Positions 49,413 to 58,376 of a DNA stretch of 64,000 nucleotides are shown piece by piece. The stretch is from Klenkia soli. GTDB taxonomy: Bacteria > Actinomycetota > Actinomycetes > Mycobacteriales > Geodermatophilaceae. The stretch lies in the NCBI RefSeq assembly GCF_900103975.1, contig NZ_FNIR01000010.1:124001-188000 (forward strand), in the 5' to 3' direction. Made by a program: the position numbers and the translations under genes. The notes beneath the pieces were generated by a model. It had not been told where the DNA came from. It saw only the letters and a program-made list of their open reading frames with translations, and did not search any database. The first letter of the stretch is position 1. Every line of letters starts with the position of its first letter.

Positions 49413-50717
49413 GTGTCTGCACCCTTCTTCCTGCGTGCCCGCGAGCCGGTCGGCCGCATGGTCCGCGGCGCCACCAGCCGTGCGCCCCAGCCGTCCCTGA
49501 CCACCCTGCGCGTGGCCGTCGCCGCCCTGTTCGCCCTGGACGGGTTCGTCTTCGGCACCTGGGCCGCCCGGGTCCCCGACGTCAGCGCCCAGGTCGGCGC
49601 CGACCACAGCACCCTCGGTGCGGCCCTGCTCTGCCTGTCCCTGGGCGCGCTGGCCTGCATGCAGCTCACCGGCGCGCTGGCCGCCCGGCTCGGCCCGGGG
49701 CTGGTCGCCGCCGTGGCAGCGGTCGGCGTGTGCGTGACGGCCGTGCTGCCGGGCCTGGCGACGTCGGTGCCGCAGCTGTGCGCCGCGCTGCTGGCCTTCG
49801 GTGCGGCCACCGGCATGGTGAACGTGGCCGCCAACAGCGTGGGCGTGCAGGTCGAGGCCCGGGCCGGCAAGCCGCTGCTCTCGGGCATGCACGCCGCGTT
49901 CAGCTTCGGCGGGCTGGGCGGCGCCCTGCTCGGCGGGCTGGCCGCGACCGCCCTCGACGTCCCCACGCACCTGGTCGTCGTCGCCGGCGCCGGGCTGCTG
50001 CTGACCGCCGTCCTCGTGCCGCCGCTGGTGGGTGCCGACGCCGTCGTCGTGCAGCCGGTGGCGGTGGTCGAGTCGGCACCGCGGCGGCGACCCACCGCGG
50101 TGCTGGTCGTGCTGGGGTGCATCGCTGGGGCCACCGCCTACGGCGAGGGTGCGCTGACCGACTGGGGCGCCCTGCACCTGCGCGAGGACCTCGGTGCCGC
50201 CTCCGGTCTGGCCGCCGCGGGCTACGCCGGGTTCGCGCTGACCATGGCCTGCGGCCGGCTCGCCGGTGGCGCGCTGGTGGCCCGGCTCGGCGAGCGCCGG
50301 CTGCTGGTGGGCGGCACGCTGCTGGCCGCGGTGGGTGCCCTGCTGGCGGTGACCACATCGTCGGTGCCGGTCGCGCTGGCCGGGTTCGCCGTGGTCGGGC
50401 TGGGCCTGGCCAACGTGTTCCCGCTGGCCATCGCCCGGGCCGGCGCGCTCGGCGGCTCGACGGGCATCGCGACGTCCACGACGGTCGGCTACACCGGCCT
50501 GCTCGGCGGGCCGCCCGCGATCGGCTTCCTCGCCTCGCACGCCGGCCTGCCGGTCGCGCTGGGCACGGTGGCGCTGCTCGCGGTGGTCGCCGCCGTCCTC
50601 GTCGTCCTGGTGGACGGCGACCGGGTGCGCGTGCCCGCCGTCCCGGTCCTCCCGGCCCTGGACCTGGCCCCGGTCCACCGTGCCGCCGGCGACCTCCGCA
50701 TCCTCGCCGTCGCCTGA
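49413..50717 (+). CDS. MFS transporter
   Basis: 434 residues with twelve predicted helices; the first starts after a 40-residue hydrophilic N-terminus (TTLRVAVAALFALDGFVFGTWAARVPDV). The G-T-W-A-A-R-V-P-D motif and A-A-N-S-V-G-V-Q-V-E-A-R-A-G-K are typical of the YbjJ/FucP-like branch, which exports sugars or drugs in some bacteria. GTG 49413 has GAGG upstream; ATG 49458 is an alternative that shortens the N-terminus. The first base of coding lies 188 bases from the divergent membrane protein; no clear promoter was found in that gap. Confidence 0.85.
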   Translation: MSAPFFLRAREPVGRMVRGATSRAPQPSLTTLRVAVAALFALDGFVFGTWAARVPDVSAQVGADHSTLGAALLCLSLGALACMQLTGALAARLGPGLVAAVAAVGVCVTAVLPGLATSVPQLCAALLAFGAATGMVNVAANSVGVQVEARAGKPLLSGMHAAFSFGGLGGALLGGLAATALDVPTHLVVVAGAGLLLTAVLVPPLVGADAVVVQPVAVVESAPRRRPTAVLVVLGCIAGATAYGEGALTDWGALHLREDLGAASGLAAAGYAGFALTMACGRLAGGALVARLGERRLLVGGTLLAAVGALLAVTTSSVPVALAGFAVVGLGLANVFPLAIARAGALGGSTGIATSTTVGYTGLLGGPPAIGFLASHAGLPVALGTVALLAVVAAVLVVLVDGDRVRVPAVPVLPALDLAPVHRAAGDLRILAVA

Positions 50718-50745
50718 CCCGCCCGGGGCGCGGCAGGATGACGCC

Positions 50746-51099
50746 GTGGAACGCGTGTTGGGCATCGGTGGCTGGTTCGTGCGCTCGGCCGACCCCGGGG
50801 CGCTGAACGCCTGGTACCGCGACCACCTCGGCATCGGCGTCGACCCCGAGGCGCCGTGGGAGCAGCAGGCCGGGCCCACGGTGTTCGCCGGCTTCGACGC
50901 CGACACCGACTACTTCGGGTCGGCCCGCCAGCAGGTGATGCTGAACTTCCGCGTGCGCGACCTGGACGCGATGCTCGCCCAGCTCCGCGCCGCCGGCGCC
51001 GACGTCTCGGACGACGTCCAGGACCTGGACGGCGTCGGCCGCTTCGGCTGGGTGACCGATCCCGAGGGCAACCGCGTAGAGCTCTGGCAGCCGGCGTGA
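50746..51099 (+). CDS. VOC-superfamily protein (glyoxalase fold)
   Basis: 117 residues, one VOC domain: G-I-G-G-W-F-V-R-S-A-D-P at the start, W-Y-R-D-H-L-G-I near residue 24, V-M-L-N-F-R-V-R-D-L-D near 66 and the C-terminal D-P-E-G-N-R-V-E-L-W with the metal Glu near 112. The GTG at 50746 follows an AGGA site. Overlap of four bases with the next gene. Enzyme or resistance protein; not predictable. Confidence 0.88.
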   Translation: MERVLGIGGWFVRSADPGALNAWYRDHLGIGVDPEAPWEQQAGPTVFAGFDADTDYFGSARQQVMLNFRVRDLDAMLAQLRAAGADVSDDVQDLDGVGRFGWVTDPEGNRVELWQPA

Positions 51100-51578
51100 C
51101 CGGCATCGACCCGGAAGGGAGAGCGGCCTGGCAGGCACAGATACCGGGTCTCCGCCGGTTCTGGGAGCCGGTCGTCGCGCGTGTGCTGGCGGACGTCGAG
51201 CGAACCACCTCGGTGGACGTCACCTGGTCCGTCGAGCTGGTCGAGTGGCAGCTCGACCCGGAGCCGAGCCCAGGGTTCTGGCTCAACCCCGGGCCGCAGC
51301 CGCTGCCGGTGCGGGATGTGCCGTTCCCGTCGCTGCAGCTGCGGCTCCTGCACCAGTGGTTCGACCTGCGGGTTCTGGACGACGCCGAGGAGGCCGCCGC
51401 AGAGCTCGCCGGCGTCCTGCAGGACTACGTCATCGAGGAGCTGCCCGGCGCCTGGCCGGTGTGCGAGGGGCACGCCCACCCGATGCAGTCGGACCGGACG
51501 GAGGACGGCGCGGTGTGGCGCTGCCCCGTCGACCCGGCCGGGACCACCGCGATCGGCTGCTTGACGACGGTTGGCTAA
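51096..51578 (+). CDS. Unknown 160-residue protein with a C-terminal Cys/His motif
   Basis: GTG start overlaps the VOC stop. Trp/Pro-rich, acidic, with LQLRLLHQWFDLRVLDDAEEAAAELAGVL near residue 78 as the clearest helix. The C-terminus has C-E-G-H-A-H-P-M then W-R-C-P (near 124-147) with further His/Cys, a possible metal site. No family recognised. Its last bases contain the -35 box of the next promoter. Confidence 0.68.
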   Translation: MTGIDPEGRAAWQAQIPGLRRFWEPVVARVLADVERTTSVDVTWSVELVEWQLDPEPSPGFWLNPGPQPLPVRDVPFPSLQLRLLHQWFDLRVLDDAEEAAAELAGVLQDYVIEELPGAWPVCEGHAHPMQSDRTEDGAVWRCPVDPAGTTAIGCLTTVG

Positions 51579-51610
51579 GGGTCGTAGCTTGTGGCTAACA
51601 ACGTTAGCCA
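51561..51610 (+). promoter_or_regulatory. TetR-type promoter-operator for the hydrolase-TetR pair
   Basis: -35 TTGACG (51561-51566), 18-base spacer, -10 TAGCTT (51585-51590), then the perfect inverted repeat TGGCTAAC-aac-GTTAGCCA (51592-51610) over the expected transcript start. A half-site TTGGCTAA lies at 51571-51578. The arms and three-base spacer are typical TetR operators, and a TetR gene closes the operon, so autoregulation is likely. Confidence 0.82.
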
Positions 51611-51622
51611 TTGGAGCGCGAC

Positions 51623-52456
51623 ATGACCGAGCACCTGACCGTCGAGGGCGGCACCATCGCCTACGAGCTCACCGGCACCGAGGGCCCGCTGGTGGTCCTC
51701 GCCCACGGCATGGGCGACAGCCGCGCGGCCTACCGCTTCCTCGTCCCGGAGCTGGTCGCGGCCGGCCATCGGGTGGCGAACGTGGACCTGCGCGGCTGCG
51801 GGGAGTCCAGCGCGGTCTGGCCCTCGTACAGCCGCACCGACATCGCCGGTGACCTGCTCGCCGTCGTCCGGCACCTCGGCGGGCCGGCCGTGCTGGTGGG
51901 CCACTCGATCTCCGGCGGCGCCGTCACGATCGCGGCGGCGCAGGCCCCCGAGCTGGTCACGGCGCTGGTGGAGCTGACGCCGTTCACCCGCAAGCAGGCG
52001 GTCTCGCTGAAGGACCTGCGGTCCGCCCGGTTCCGCCGCGGCATGCTGCACCTCGTGGGCACCGGTGTGCTGGGCAGCGCCGGGCAGTGGCGCAAGTACC
52101 TCGAGATCGCCTACCCCGGGCCCAAGCCGGCCGACTGGGCGGAGCGGTCCGCGCAGGTCGACGCGATGCTGGCCGAGCCCGGCCGGATGAAGGCCGTGCA
52201 GAAGATGGGCATGACCCCCGCCACCGATGCCGGCGCCGCGCTGGGCGACGTCCGCTGCCCGGTGCTGGTCGTGCAGGGCACGCTGGACCCCGACTGGGCC
52301 TCGCCGCAGGCGGAGGGCGAGGCGATCCTGGCGGAGCTGCCCGACGGCCTGGGCCGGCTGGCGATGGTCGAGGGCGCCGGGCACTACCCGCACGTGCAGC
52401 ACCCGGCGCGGGTGCTCGCCGTCCTCCTGCCGTTCCTGGCCTCCGTCGATGCCTAG
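51623..52456 (+). CDS. Alpha/beta hydrolase under TetR control
   Basis: 277 residues from ATG 51623. Oxyanion segment L-A-H-G-M-G-D near residue 28, nucleophile Ser in G-H-S-I-S-G-G near 97, acid Asp in G-T-L-D-P-D-W near 219, base His in G-A-G-H-Y-P-H near 255: a complete triad. The N-terminal H-L-T-V-E-G-G-T-I-A-Y-E-L is typical of the DhaA/esterase group. Expression is probably induced by its substrate or a related compound through the co-encoded TetR protein. Confidence 0.9.
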   Translation: MTEHLTVEGGTIAYELTGTEGPLVVLAHGMGDSRAAYRFLVPELVAAGHRVANVDLRGCGESSAVWPSYSRTDIAGDLLAVVRHLGGPAVLVGHSISGGAVTIAAAQAPELVTALVELTPFTRKQAVSLKDLRSARFRRGMLHLVGTGVLGSAGQWRKYLEIAYPGPKPADWAERSAQVDAMLAEPGRMKAVQKMGMTPATDAGAALGDVRCPVLVVQGTLDPDWASPQAEGEAILAELPDGLGRLAMVEGAGHYPHVQHPARVLAVLLPFLASVDA

Positions 52457-53021
52457 GGCCGGCCTCGACCAGGCCGCGGTCGTGGCGGCCGGGGCGGCAC
52501 TGGCCGACGACGTCGGGTTCGCCGCGCTGACGATGGGCGGGCTGGCCGAGCGGGTCGGCGTCCGCACGCCGTCGCTCTACAAGCACGTGGCCGGGCAGGA
52601 GGACCTGGTCCGCCGGATCGCCGCCCTCGCCCTGGACGAGGCCGGCGCCGCGGTCGGCGCGGCGATCCAGGGGCTGGCCGGTCGGGACGCCCTCGCGGCG
52701 GCGGCCCGGGCCTTCCGGGACTACGTGCTGGCCCACCCGGGCCGCTACGCCGCCACCGTCGGGGTGGAGCCGACCGGCCCCGACGACCCGGTGGCGATCG
52801 CGGCAGCCCGGGCGCTGGACTCCTTCCGCGCGGTGCTGCTCGGCTACGACCTGGCTCCGCAGCACGCAGACCACGCGCTGCGCACGGTGCGCAGCGCGCT
52901 GCACGGCTACGCGACCTTGCAGGCCGGGCGTGGCTTCCAGTACTCGGCGGACGTCGACGAGAGCTTCGAGTGGCTGGTCGACCTGCTCGACCGCGGTCTG
53001 CGGAGTGCACCGCGACCCTGA
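52449..53021 (+). CDS. TetR-family regulator (WHG-domain type)
   Basis: 190 residues; ATG overlaps the hydrolase stop by eight bases. Helix-turn-helix at about residues 26-47 (LTMGGLAERVGVRTPSLYKHV), with the P-S-L-Y-K-H-V recognition end. The ligand domain includes the W-H-G-type sequence L-R-T-V-R-S-A-L-H-G-Y-A near 140 and ends F-E-W-L-V-D-L-L-D-R-G. It should repress the hydrolase promoter at the 51592-51610 palindrome. Confidence 0.9.
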   Translation: MPRAGLDQAAVVAAGAALADDVGFAALTMGGLAERVGVRTPSLYKHVAGQEDLVRRIAALALDEAGAAVGAAIQGLAGRDALAAAARAFRDYVLAHPGRYAATVGVEPTGPDDPVAIAAARALDSFRAVLLGYDLAPQHADHALRTVRSALHGYATLQAGRGFQYSADVDESFEWLVDLLDRGLRSAPRP

Positions 53022-53101
53022 CCGATGAGTTCGCCGACCCGCCGCCGTCGATGCTGCGGGGCGTTCATCCGGAGCGCCGGGGAGCGGTGAGGGAGCACGG
53101 G

Positions 53102-53608
53102 ATGACCGACCACGGCGAGGACGAGGTCCGGGGCACGGTGAGGGCTGCCGACGGCCTGGGCGTGGTGCGCCTGGAGGTCCGGTGCGCCGTCGGGGTCGAC
53201 GAGCTGTGGTCGGCGCTGACCGACCGGCGCCGGCTCGGTGCGTGGCTCGGCGAGCTGGACGGCGACCTCCGGTCGGGCGGGGAGTTCACCGCGCGGTTCA
53301 CGGCCAGCGGCTGGGAGGGCACGGCTCGGGTGGAGGTCTGCGACCCGGGGCGACGGCTGGTCGTGCGGACGCAGTCTCCGGACGAACCGGCCGGCCGCTT
53401 CGAGGTCACGCTCACCCCGCACGGTGCCCGCACCGACCTGGTCGTCGAGGACAGCGGTCTGCCCGTGGACCAGCTCGCCGCCTACGGGGCGGGGGACCAG
53501 ATCCACGTCGAGGACCTCCTCGCCCACCTCGCCGCCCGCCCGCCCTGCGACGCCCGCGCGCGGTGGGCGGAGCTGCACCCCGGCTACCAGGTCATGGCGC
53601 CGGGCTGA
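53102..53608 (+). CDS. SRPBCC/AHSA1-family protein
   Basis: 168 residues from ATG 53102 (GGGAG upstream). AHSA1-type START-like fold: A-V-G-V-D-E-L-W-S-A-L-T-D-R-R-R-L-G-A-W-L near residue 27, D-L-R-S-G-G-E-F near 55, and a C-terminal helix D-Q-I-H-V-E-D-L-L-A-H-L. Often encoded near ArsR regulators; here no ArsR gene is adjacent. Ligand unknown. Confidence 0.86.
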   Translation: MTDHGEDEVRGTVRAADGLGVVRLEVRCAVGVDELWSALTDRRRLGAWLGELDGDLRSGGEFTARFTASGWEGTARVEVCDPGRRLVVRTQSPDEPAGRFEVTLTPHGARTDLVVEDSGLPVDQLAAYGAGDQIHVEDLLAHLAARPPCDARARWAELHPGYQVMAPG

Positions 53609-53651
53609 ACCCGGCCGCGCCCGGCGGGAGGACGCCGGTCAGGCTGGGGTG

Positions 53652-56027
53652 GTGAGCGACGAGGCGGGTGTCCGGGTCCGCGGTGCGCGGGAGCACAACC
53701 TGCAGGACGTGGACGTCGACGTCCCCCGCGACGCCCTGGTCGTGTTCACCGGGGTCTCGGGCTCGGGCAAGTCGTCGCTGGCGTTCGGCACGATCTACGC
53801 CGAGGCCCAGCGCCGGTACTTCGAGTCCGTGGCGCCGTACGCCCGCCGGCTCATCCAGCAGGTGGGCGCCCCGGCGGTCCGGGAGATCACCGGCCTGCCG
53901 CCGGCGGTCGCGCTGCAGCAGAGCCGGGGGACGCCGAGCAGCCGGTCCACCGTCGGCACCGTCACCACGCTGTCGAACTCGCTGCGGATGCTGTTCTCCC
54001 GCGCCGGCAGCTACCCGGACGGCGCCCAGCACCTGGACTCCGACGCGTTCAGCCCGAACACCGCCGCGGGCGCGTGCCCGGAGTGCTCGGGCCTGGGCAT
54101 CGTGCACACGGTCACCGAGCAGTCGCTGGTGCCCGACCCGTCGCTGAGCATCCGGGACGGCGCGGTCGCCGCCTGGCCGGGCGCGTGGCACGGCAAGAAC
54201 CTGCGCGACATCCTCACCGAGCTCGGCCACGACATCGACCGGCCGTGGCGCGAGCTGCCGCAGGCCGAGCGCGACTGGATCCTGTTCACCGACGAGCAGC
54301 CCGAGGTCACCGTGCACCCGGTGCGCGGGCCCGGCCAGATCCAGCGCGACTACACCGGCCGCTACCAGGGAGCCCGGGCCTACGTCATGCACACCCTGGC
54401 GAACACCGGCAGCCCCACGCTGCGCCGACGGGTGCTGCAGTACGTGCTCACCGACCCGTGCCCGGTGTGCGGGGGCACCCGGTTGCGGCCGGAGTCCCTC
54501 GCGGTCACCGTCGCCGGCCGCAGCATCGCCGAGCTGACCGCGCTGCCGATGACCGAGCTGCTGCCGGTGCTGCGCGCCGCGGACCTGTCGACGGTGGGGC
54601 GGGGCATCGCCGCCGACCTGGTCGCCCGGGTCGAGGTGCTCGCCGACCTCGGCCTGGGTTACCTGGGCCTGGCCCGGACGACGCCGACGCTCTCGCCGGG
54701 CGAGCTGCAGCGGTTGCGGATCGCCACCCAGCTGCGCTCGGGCCTGTTCGGCGTCGTCTACGTGCTCGACGAGCCCTCGGCCGGCCTCCACCCGGCCGAC
54801 ACCGAGCAGCTGCTGACCGTGCTGGACCAGCTCATCGCCGCCGGCAACTCGCTGTTCGTCATCGAGCACGACATGGCGGTGGCCCGGCGGGCGGACTGGG
54901 TCGTGGACGTCGGCCCGCGCGCGGGGGTGCACGGCGGGCGGGTGCTCTACAGCGGCCCGGTGGCCGGGTTGGCCGACGTCGAGGAGTCGGTGACCCGGCG
55001 CTTCCTGGCCGACCGGGGGCCCGCCGTCCGCACCCGGCGGGAGCCGTCGTCCTGGCTGACCCTGTCCGGGGTCAGCCGGCACAACCTGCGCGACGTCGAG
55101 GTGCGGGTGCCCCTCGGGGTGCTGACCGCGGTCACCGGCGTCTCGGGGTCGGGCAAGTCGACGCTGGTCAGCCAGGTGCTGGCCGAGGTCGTCGAGTCCT
55201 CCCTGGCGGGTTCCGCCGTGCCGGCGGAGGGGGTCGACGCGTTGGACCGGCTGGTGCAGGTCGACCAGAAGCCGATCGGCCGCACGCCCCGGTCGAACCT
55301 GGCGACCTACACCGGCCTGTTCGACGTCGTCCGCAAGCTCTTCGCCGACACCGACGAGGCCCGGGCCCGCGGCTGGTCGGCCGGGCGATTCTCCTTCAAC
55401 GTGGCCGAGGGCCGCTGCCCCACCTGCCAGGGCGAGGGGTTCGTGGCGGTCGAGCTGCTGTTCCTGCCCGGCAGCTACGCGCCCTGCCCGACCTGCCACG
55501 GAGCCCGGTACAACGCCGAGACGCTCGAGGTCACCGTGGCCGGCAAGACCATCGCCGACGTGCTCGAGCTGACCGTGGAGGCGGCGCAGGAGTTCCTCGC
55601 GGACGTGCCGGCTGCCGCGCGCAGCCTGCGGACCCTGCAGGAGGTCGGCCTGGGTTACCTGCGGCTGGGCCAGCCGGCGACCGAGCTCTCGGGCGGCGAG
55701 GCGCAGCGGGTGAAGCTGGCCAGCGAGCTGCAGCGCGCCCGCCGCGGGCGCACGCTCTACCTGCTGGACGAGCCGACCACCGGCCTCCATCCGGCCGACG
55801 TCGAGGTGCTGATGGCCCAGCTGCAACAACTGGTCGACGCCGGCAACACCGTCGTCCTGGTCGAGCACGAGATGGACGTCGTCGCCGAGGCCGACTGGGT
55901 GCTCGACCTCGGCCCCGGCGGCGGGGACGCCGGCGGCCGGGTCGTGGCGGCCGGGACGCCGGAACAGGTGGCGGATTCCAGCAGCGCGACCGCGCGGTTC
56001 CTGGCCCCGCGCCTGGCCGGGGTCTGA
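53652..56027 (+). CDS. UvrA2-type ABC ATPase (excinuclease UvrA paralogue)
   Basis: 791 residues, against about 950 for UvrA. Two ABC ATPase units: Walker [10 protein letters not shown] near residue 34 and G-V-S-G-S-G-K-S-T near 497, signatures L-S-P-G-E-L-Q-R-L near 355 and L-S-G-G-E-A-Q-R-V near 680. The zinc modules C-P-E-C/C-P-V-C and C-P-T-C/C-P-T-C are kept. Direct joining of residues 120-140 to the first zinc module shows the UvrB-binding domain is missing, the mark of class II UvrA and DrrC-like drug-resistance proteins. Probably protects DNA from an intercalating or adduct-forming compound. GTG 53652 or the one just before it is the start. Confidence 0.9.
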   Translation: MSDEAGVRVRGAREHNLQDVDVDVPRDALVVFTGVSGSGKSSLAFGTIYAEAQRRYFESVAPYARRLIQQVGAPAVREITGLPPAVALQQSRGTPSSRSTVGTVTTLSNSLRMLFSRAGSYPDGAQHLDSDAFSPNTAAGACPECSGLGIVHTVTEQSLVPDPSLSIRDGAVAAWPGAWHGKNLRDILTELGHDIDRPWRELPQAERDWILFTDEQPEVTVHPVRGPGQIQRDYTGRYQGARAYVMHTLANTGSPTLRRRVLQYVLTDPCPVCGGTRLRPESLAVTVAGRSIAELTALPMTELLPVLRAADLSTVGRGIAADLVARVEVLADLGLGYLGLARTTPTLSPGELQRLRIATQLRSGLFGVVYVLDEPSAGLHPADTEQLLTVLDQLIAAGNSLFVIEHDMAVARRADWVVDVGPRAGVHGGRVLYSGPVAGLADVEESVTRRFLADRGPAVRTRREPSSWLTLSGVSRHNLRDVEVRVPLGVLTAVTGVSGSGKSTLVSQVLAEVVESSLAGSAVPAEGVDALDRLVQVDQKPIGRTPRSNLATYTGLFDVVRKLFADTDEARARGWSAGRFSFNVAEGRCPTCQGEGFVAVELLFLPGSYAPCPTCHGARYNAETLEVTVAGKTIADVLELTVEAAQEFLADVPAAARSLRTLQEVGLGYLRLGQPATELSGGEAQRVKLASELQRARRGRTLYLLDEPTTGLHPADVEVLMAQLQQLVDAGNTVVLVEHEMDVVAEADWVLDLGPGGGDAGGRVVAAGTPEQVADSSSATARFLAPRLAGV

Positions 56028-56043
56028 GCCCCCGGCCAGGCGC
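56009..56043. terminator. Strong bidirectional hairpin after the uvrA2 gene
   Basis: Perfect 14-base stem GCGCCTGGCCGGGG / CCCCGGCCAGGCGC with a seven-base loop that contains the uvrA2 stop codon; it ends six bases before the globin gene stop on the other strand. Confidence 0.88.
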
Positions 56044-56048
56044 TCGAC

Positions 56049-56537
56049 TCAGGCCTGCACGACCTTGCTGCGGTAGCCCTCGATGATGTCCATGAACTCG
56101 CGCAGCTCGGGGTCGGGCACCCCGACGAAGTCCAGCGTCGCCTCGATCTCCTTGGCCACGGCGTCGAAACCGGCGGTGTCGATGGCCAGGTGCTCGTGGG
56201 CGGTGTCCATGTCGTGGCCGATGTAGCACTTCGGGCCGCCCGCGGCCTCGATGGACCACGAGGTGACCAGCCATTTGTAGCCCGCGGCGTTGGCCGGGTT
56301 GCCGTGGTGCTCGTGCACCTTCTCGTTGGCGTTGACCTTGACGTTCTGGAACAGCCGGTCGACCAGGATGTCGACGGCGCCGGCGATGCCGTAGCAGCCG
56401 CCGAGGCGCTCGTAGAGCGTGGCGTTCGGCGACTGCTCGGCCGGCGCGGTGGCGGGGTCGGCCTCCGGGGCGAGCCGGCGGGTGTCGGGGACGTGGGCGT
56501 GCTCGGGCGTGGTGGTGGCGTCCTGGGTGGTGGTCAT
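56049..56537 (-). CDS. glbN: Truncated hemoglobin, group I
   Basis: 162 residues: a 38-residue disordered N-terminus, then a globin core from T-L-Y-E-R-L-G-G (about 40-47). [16 protein letters not shown] near 54 is helix B/C; the segment [21 protein letters not shown] near 97-117 is the conserved E-F region with the proximal haem His, most likely His114. Group I assignment from this segment. Roles in the family include NO detoxification or O2 handling. Confidence 0.85.
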   Translation of the reverse strand: MTTTQDATTTPEHAHVPDTRRLAPEADPATAPAEQSPNATLYERLGGCYGIAGAVDILVDRLFQNVKVNANEKVHEHHGNPANAAGYKWLVTSWSIEAAGGPKCYIGHDMDTAHEHLAIDTAGFDAVAKEIEATLDFVGVPDPELREFMDIIEGYRSKVVQA

Positions 56538-56705
56538 GGCGGTGCTCCCTCTGCTGCGCCGATGCTGCGGCTGCTGATGGATCGCGCCCTGCTCCCTCGG
56601 ACCCCCTCGACGTCTCCCCGGACGCGCCCCCGTTGGGTGTGACGCAGATTACTTGTGGGCGATACCGTGGGGCAACGCCGAGTTCTCGGCGCCTACCGTC
56701 GGGGC

Positions 56706-57704
56706 ATGACGTCCCTCCGCAGGCCGCTGGACGAGCTCCGGGACACCGTCGGTCGCCTGGGTGGTCGCGGGGTTGAGGACCTGGTCGGGGACCTCTTCGG
56801 TGGTCGGTCCACGCCGTCCCGGCCGTTGGCGGTGATCCAGGCCGACCTCGCCGCGCTGATCGGCTTGGAGGCGGTCAAGGAGCAGGTGCGGGCGCTGGTC
56901 GCGTTCCTGCAGGTGCAGGCCCGCCGCAAGGAGCACGGGCTGCCCGAGGCGGCGACGTCCCAGCACCTGGTGTTCCTGGGCAACCCGGGCACGGGCAAGA
57001 CCACGGTGGCCCGGCTGCTGGCCGAGATGTACCGCGCGGTCGGCCTGCTGCAGAGGGGCCACCTGGTCGAGGTCGACCGGGCGGCGCTCGTGGGGCAGCA
57101 CGTCGGGGCGACCGCGATCAAGACCGACCGGGTGGTGCGCTCGGCGCTGGACGGCGTGCTGTTCATCGACGAGGCGTACTCGCTGGCCCCGGAGGGCGAC
57201 GGCCGCAACGACTTCGGCCCCGAGGCGATCGAGGTCCTGCTCAAGCGCATGGAGGACCACCGGCACCGCCTGGTGGTCATCGTGGCCGGCTACCCCCGGC
57301 TGATGGAGGCGTTCCTGCTCTCCAACCCGGGCCTGCGCTCGCGGTTCGGCCGCGAGATCCGGTTCCCCGACTACTCGACCGCCGAGCTCGAGGCGATCTT
57401 CGTGAGCATGGTGGCCCAGCACGAGTACGTGCTGGAGCCCGGCGCCGACGGGACGCTGCGCAGCACCCTGGCCGGCATACGCGCGGGGGAGGACACCGGC
57501 AACGCCCGCTTCGCCCGCACCCTGTTCGAGCAGGCGCTGAACCGGCAGGCGCTCCGGTTGACCCGCGACGGCGACGTCGCGTCGCTGGACCGCGCCGCCG
57601 TCACCACGCTGACCGCCGACGACGTCGCCGAGGCCGCCCGCACCCTGCTCGGCGAGCCCACCTCGCTGCCCGAGCTCTCGCGCTGGCAGCGCTGGATGGG
57701 GTAG
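56706..57704 (+). CDS. CbbX/SpoVK-like AAA+ ATPase
   Basis: 332 residues from ATG 56706. Short N-terminal helices, then the AAA+ module: Walker [11 protein letters not shown] near residue 95, Walker B V-L-F-I-D-E-A-Y near 151, sensor-1 V-I-V-A-G-Y near 183 and arginine finger region N-P-G-L-R-S-R-F near 195. The [11 protein letters not shown] start of the module is that of CbbX and ESX EccA-type ATPases. CbbX activates Rubisco, but no Rubisco genes are here, so another remodelling substrate is likely. Confidence 0.88.
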   Translation: MTSLRRPLDELRDTVGRLGGRGVEDLVGDLFGGRSTPSRPLAVIQADLAALIGLEAVKEQVRALVAFLQVQARRKEHGLPEAATSQHLVFLGNPGTGKTTVARLLAEMYRAVGLLQRGHLVEVDRAALVGQHVGATAIKTDRVVRSALDGVLFIDEAYSLAPEGDGRNDFGPEAIEVLLKRMEDHRHRLVVIVAGYPRLMEAFLLSNPGLRSRFGREIRFPDYSTAELEAIFVSMVAQHEYVLEPGADGTLRSTLAGIRAGEDTGNARFARTLFEQALNRQALRLTRDGDVASLDRAAVTTLTADDVAEAARTLLGEPTSLPELSRWQRWMG

Positions 57705-57731
57705 CCGACCCCCGATCTCGGCGTCGACCGG

Positions 57732-58346
57732 TCAGGCGGGCACGACCCCGCCGACCTCCCCGAACAGCGGGAAGGGGGTGTCGAGCCCGTCGAGGACGGC
57801 GTCGAGGCTGCCGGCACGCTCGACCGCGGCTTCCTCGACCAGCACCTGGATCCCGTCGCCCTGCACCCGCGGTCCCACGGCCTGCACGGTCGGTGCGTGC
57901 TCGCGGATGAGCCTGTCCGCCTCGGCGAGCAGGTCGCCCGGTCGGAAGGGGGTGGCGACGACGTCCACCCTGACTCGGCCCTCGTACTCGGCGACCAGGT
58001 CCAGCACGGCGTCCGGGGGTGTCCCGAACCAGTAGAGGGTGACGGTGGTGCGGTCGTCGCCGAGTACGGGTCCTCCGCTGTCGGGTGAGCCCCCGGCCAG
58101 GAGCTGGACGCGCTGGATGAAGTCCGAGACGTCTGCCGACGGGAGCGGCAGCACCAGCTGCTCGGACGCATCCAGGTCCTCCTGGAGGTCGAGCAGCGGC
58201 GGATCGTCGGGCATCGGCAGCAGGGTGACGGACCCCGGGGGCCGACCCGGGTCGGCCGAGGGTGGGGTACCGGCGCAGGCGCACAGGGTGAGCGCGACGA
58301 GCGCGAGCGCGGGCAGTGGCCGAGGCACGGCAGCAGCATCGCGCAC
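57732..58346 (-). CDS. Putative lipoprotein, 204 residues
   Basis: N-terminal signal (PRPLPALALVALTLCACAG) with a plausible lipobox L-C-A-C, cleavage before Cys at about residue 24. The mature part is acidic and may consist of two alpha/beta repeats with strands V-T-L-Y-W-F-G and V-R-V-D-V-V-A-T-P-F, similar in style to envelope lipoproteins of unknown function. Converges with the AAA+ gene and is encoded just after the glucosidase gene on the same strand. Confidence 0.75.
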   Translation of the reverse strand: MRDAAAVPRPLPALALVALTLCACAGTPPSADPGRPPGSVTLLPMPDDPPLLDLQEDLDASEQLVLPLPSADVSDFIQRVQLLAGGSPDSGGPVLGDDRTTVTLYWFGTPPDAVLDLVAEYEGRVRVDVVATPFRPGDLLAEADRLIREHAPTVQAVGPRVQGDGIQVLVEEAAVERAGSLDAVLDGLDTPFPLFGEVGGVVPA

Positions 58347-58376
58347 GGCCGGGCCTCGTCGGAAGGCGTGGGTGGC

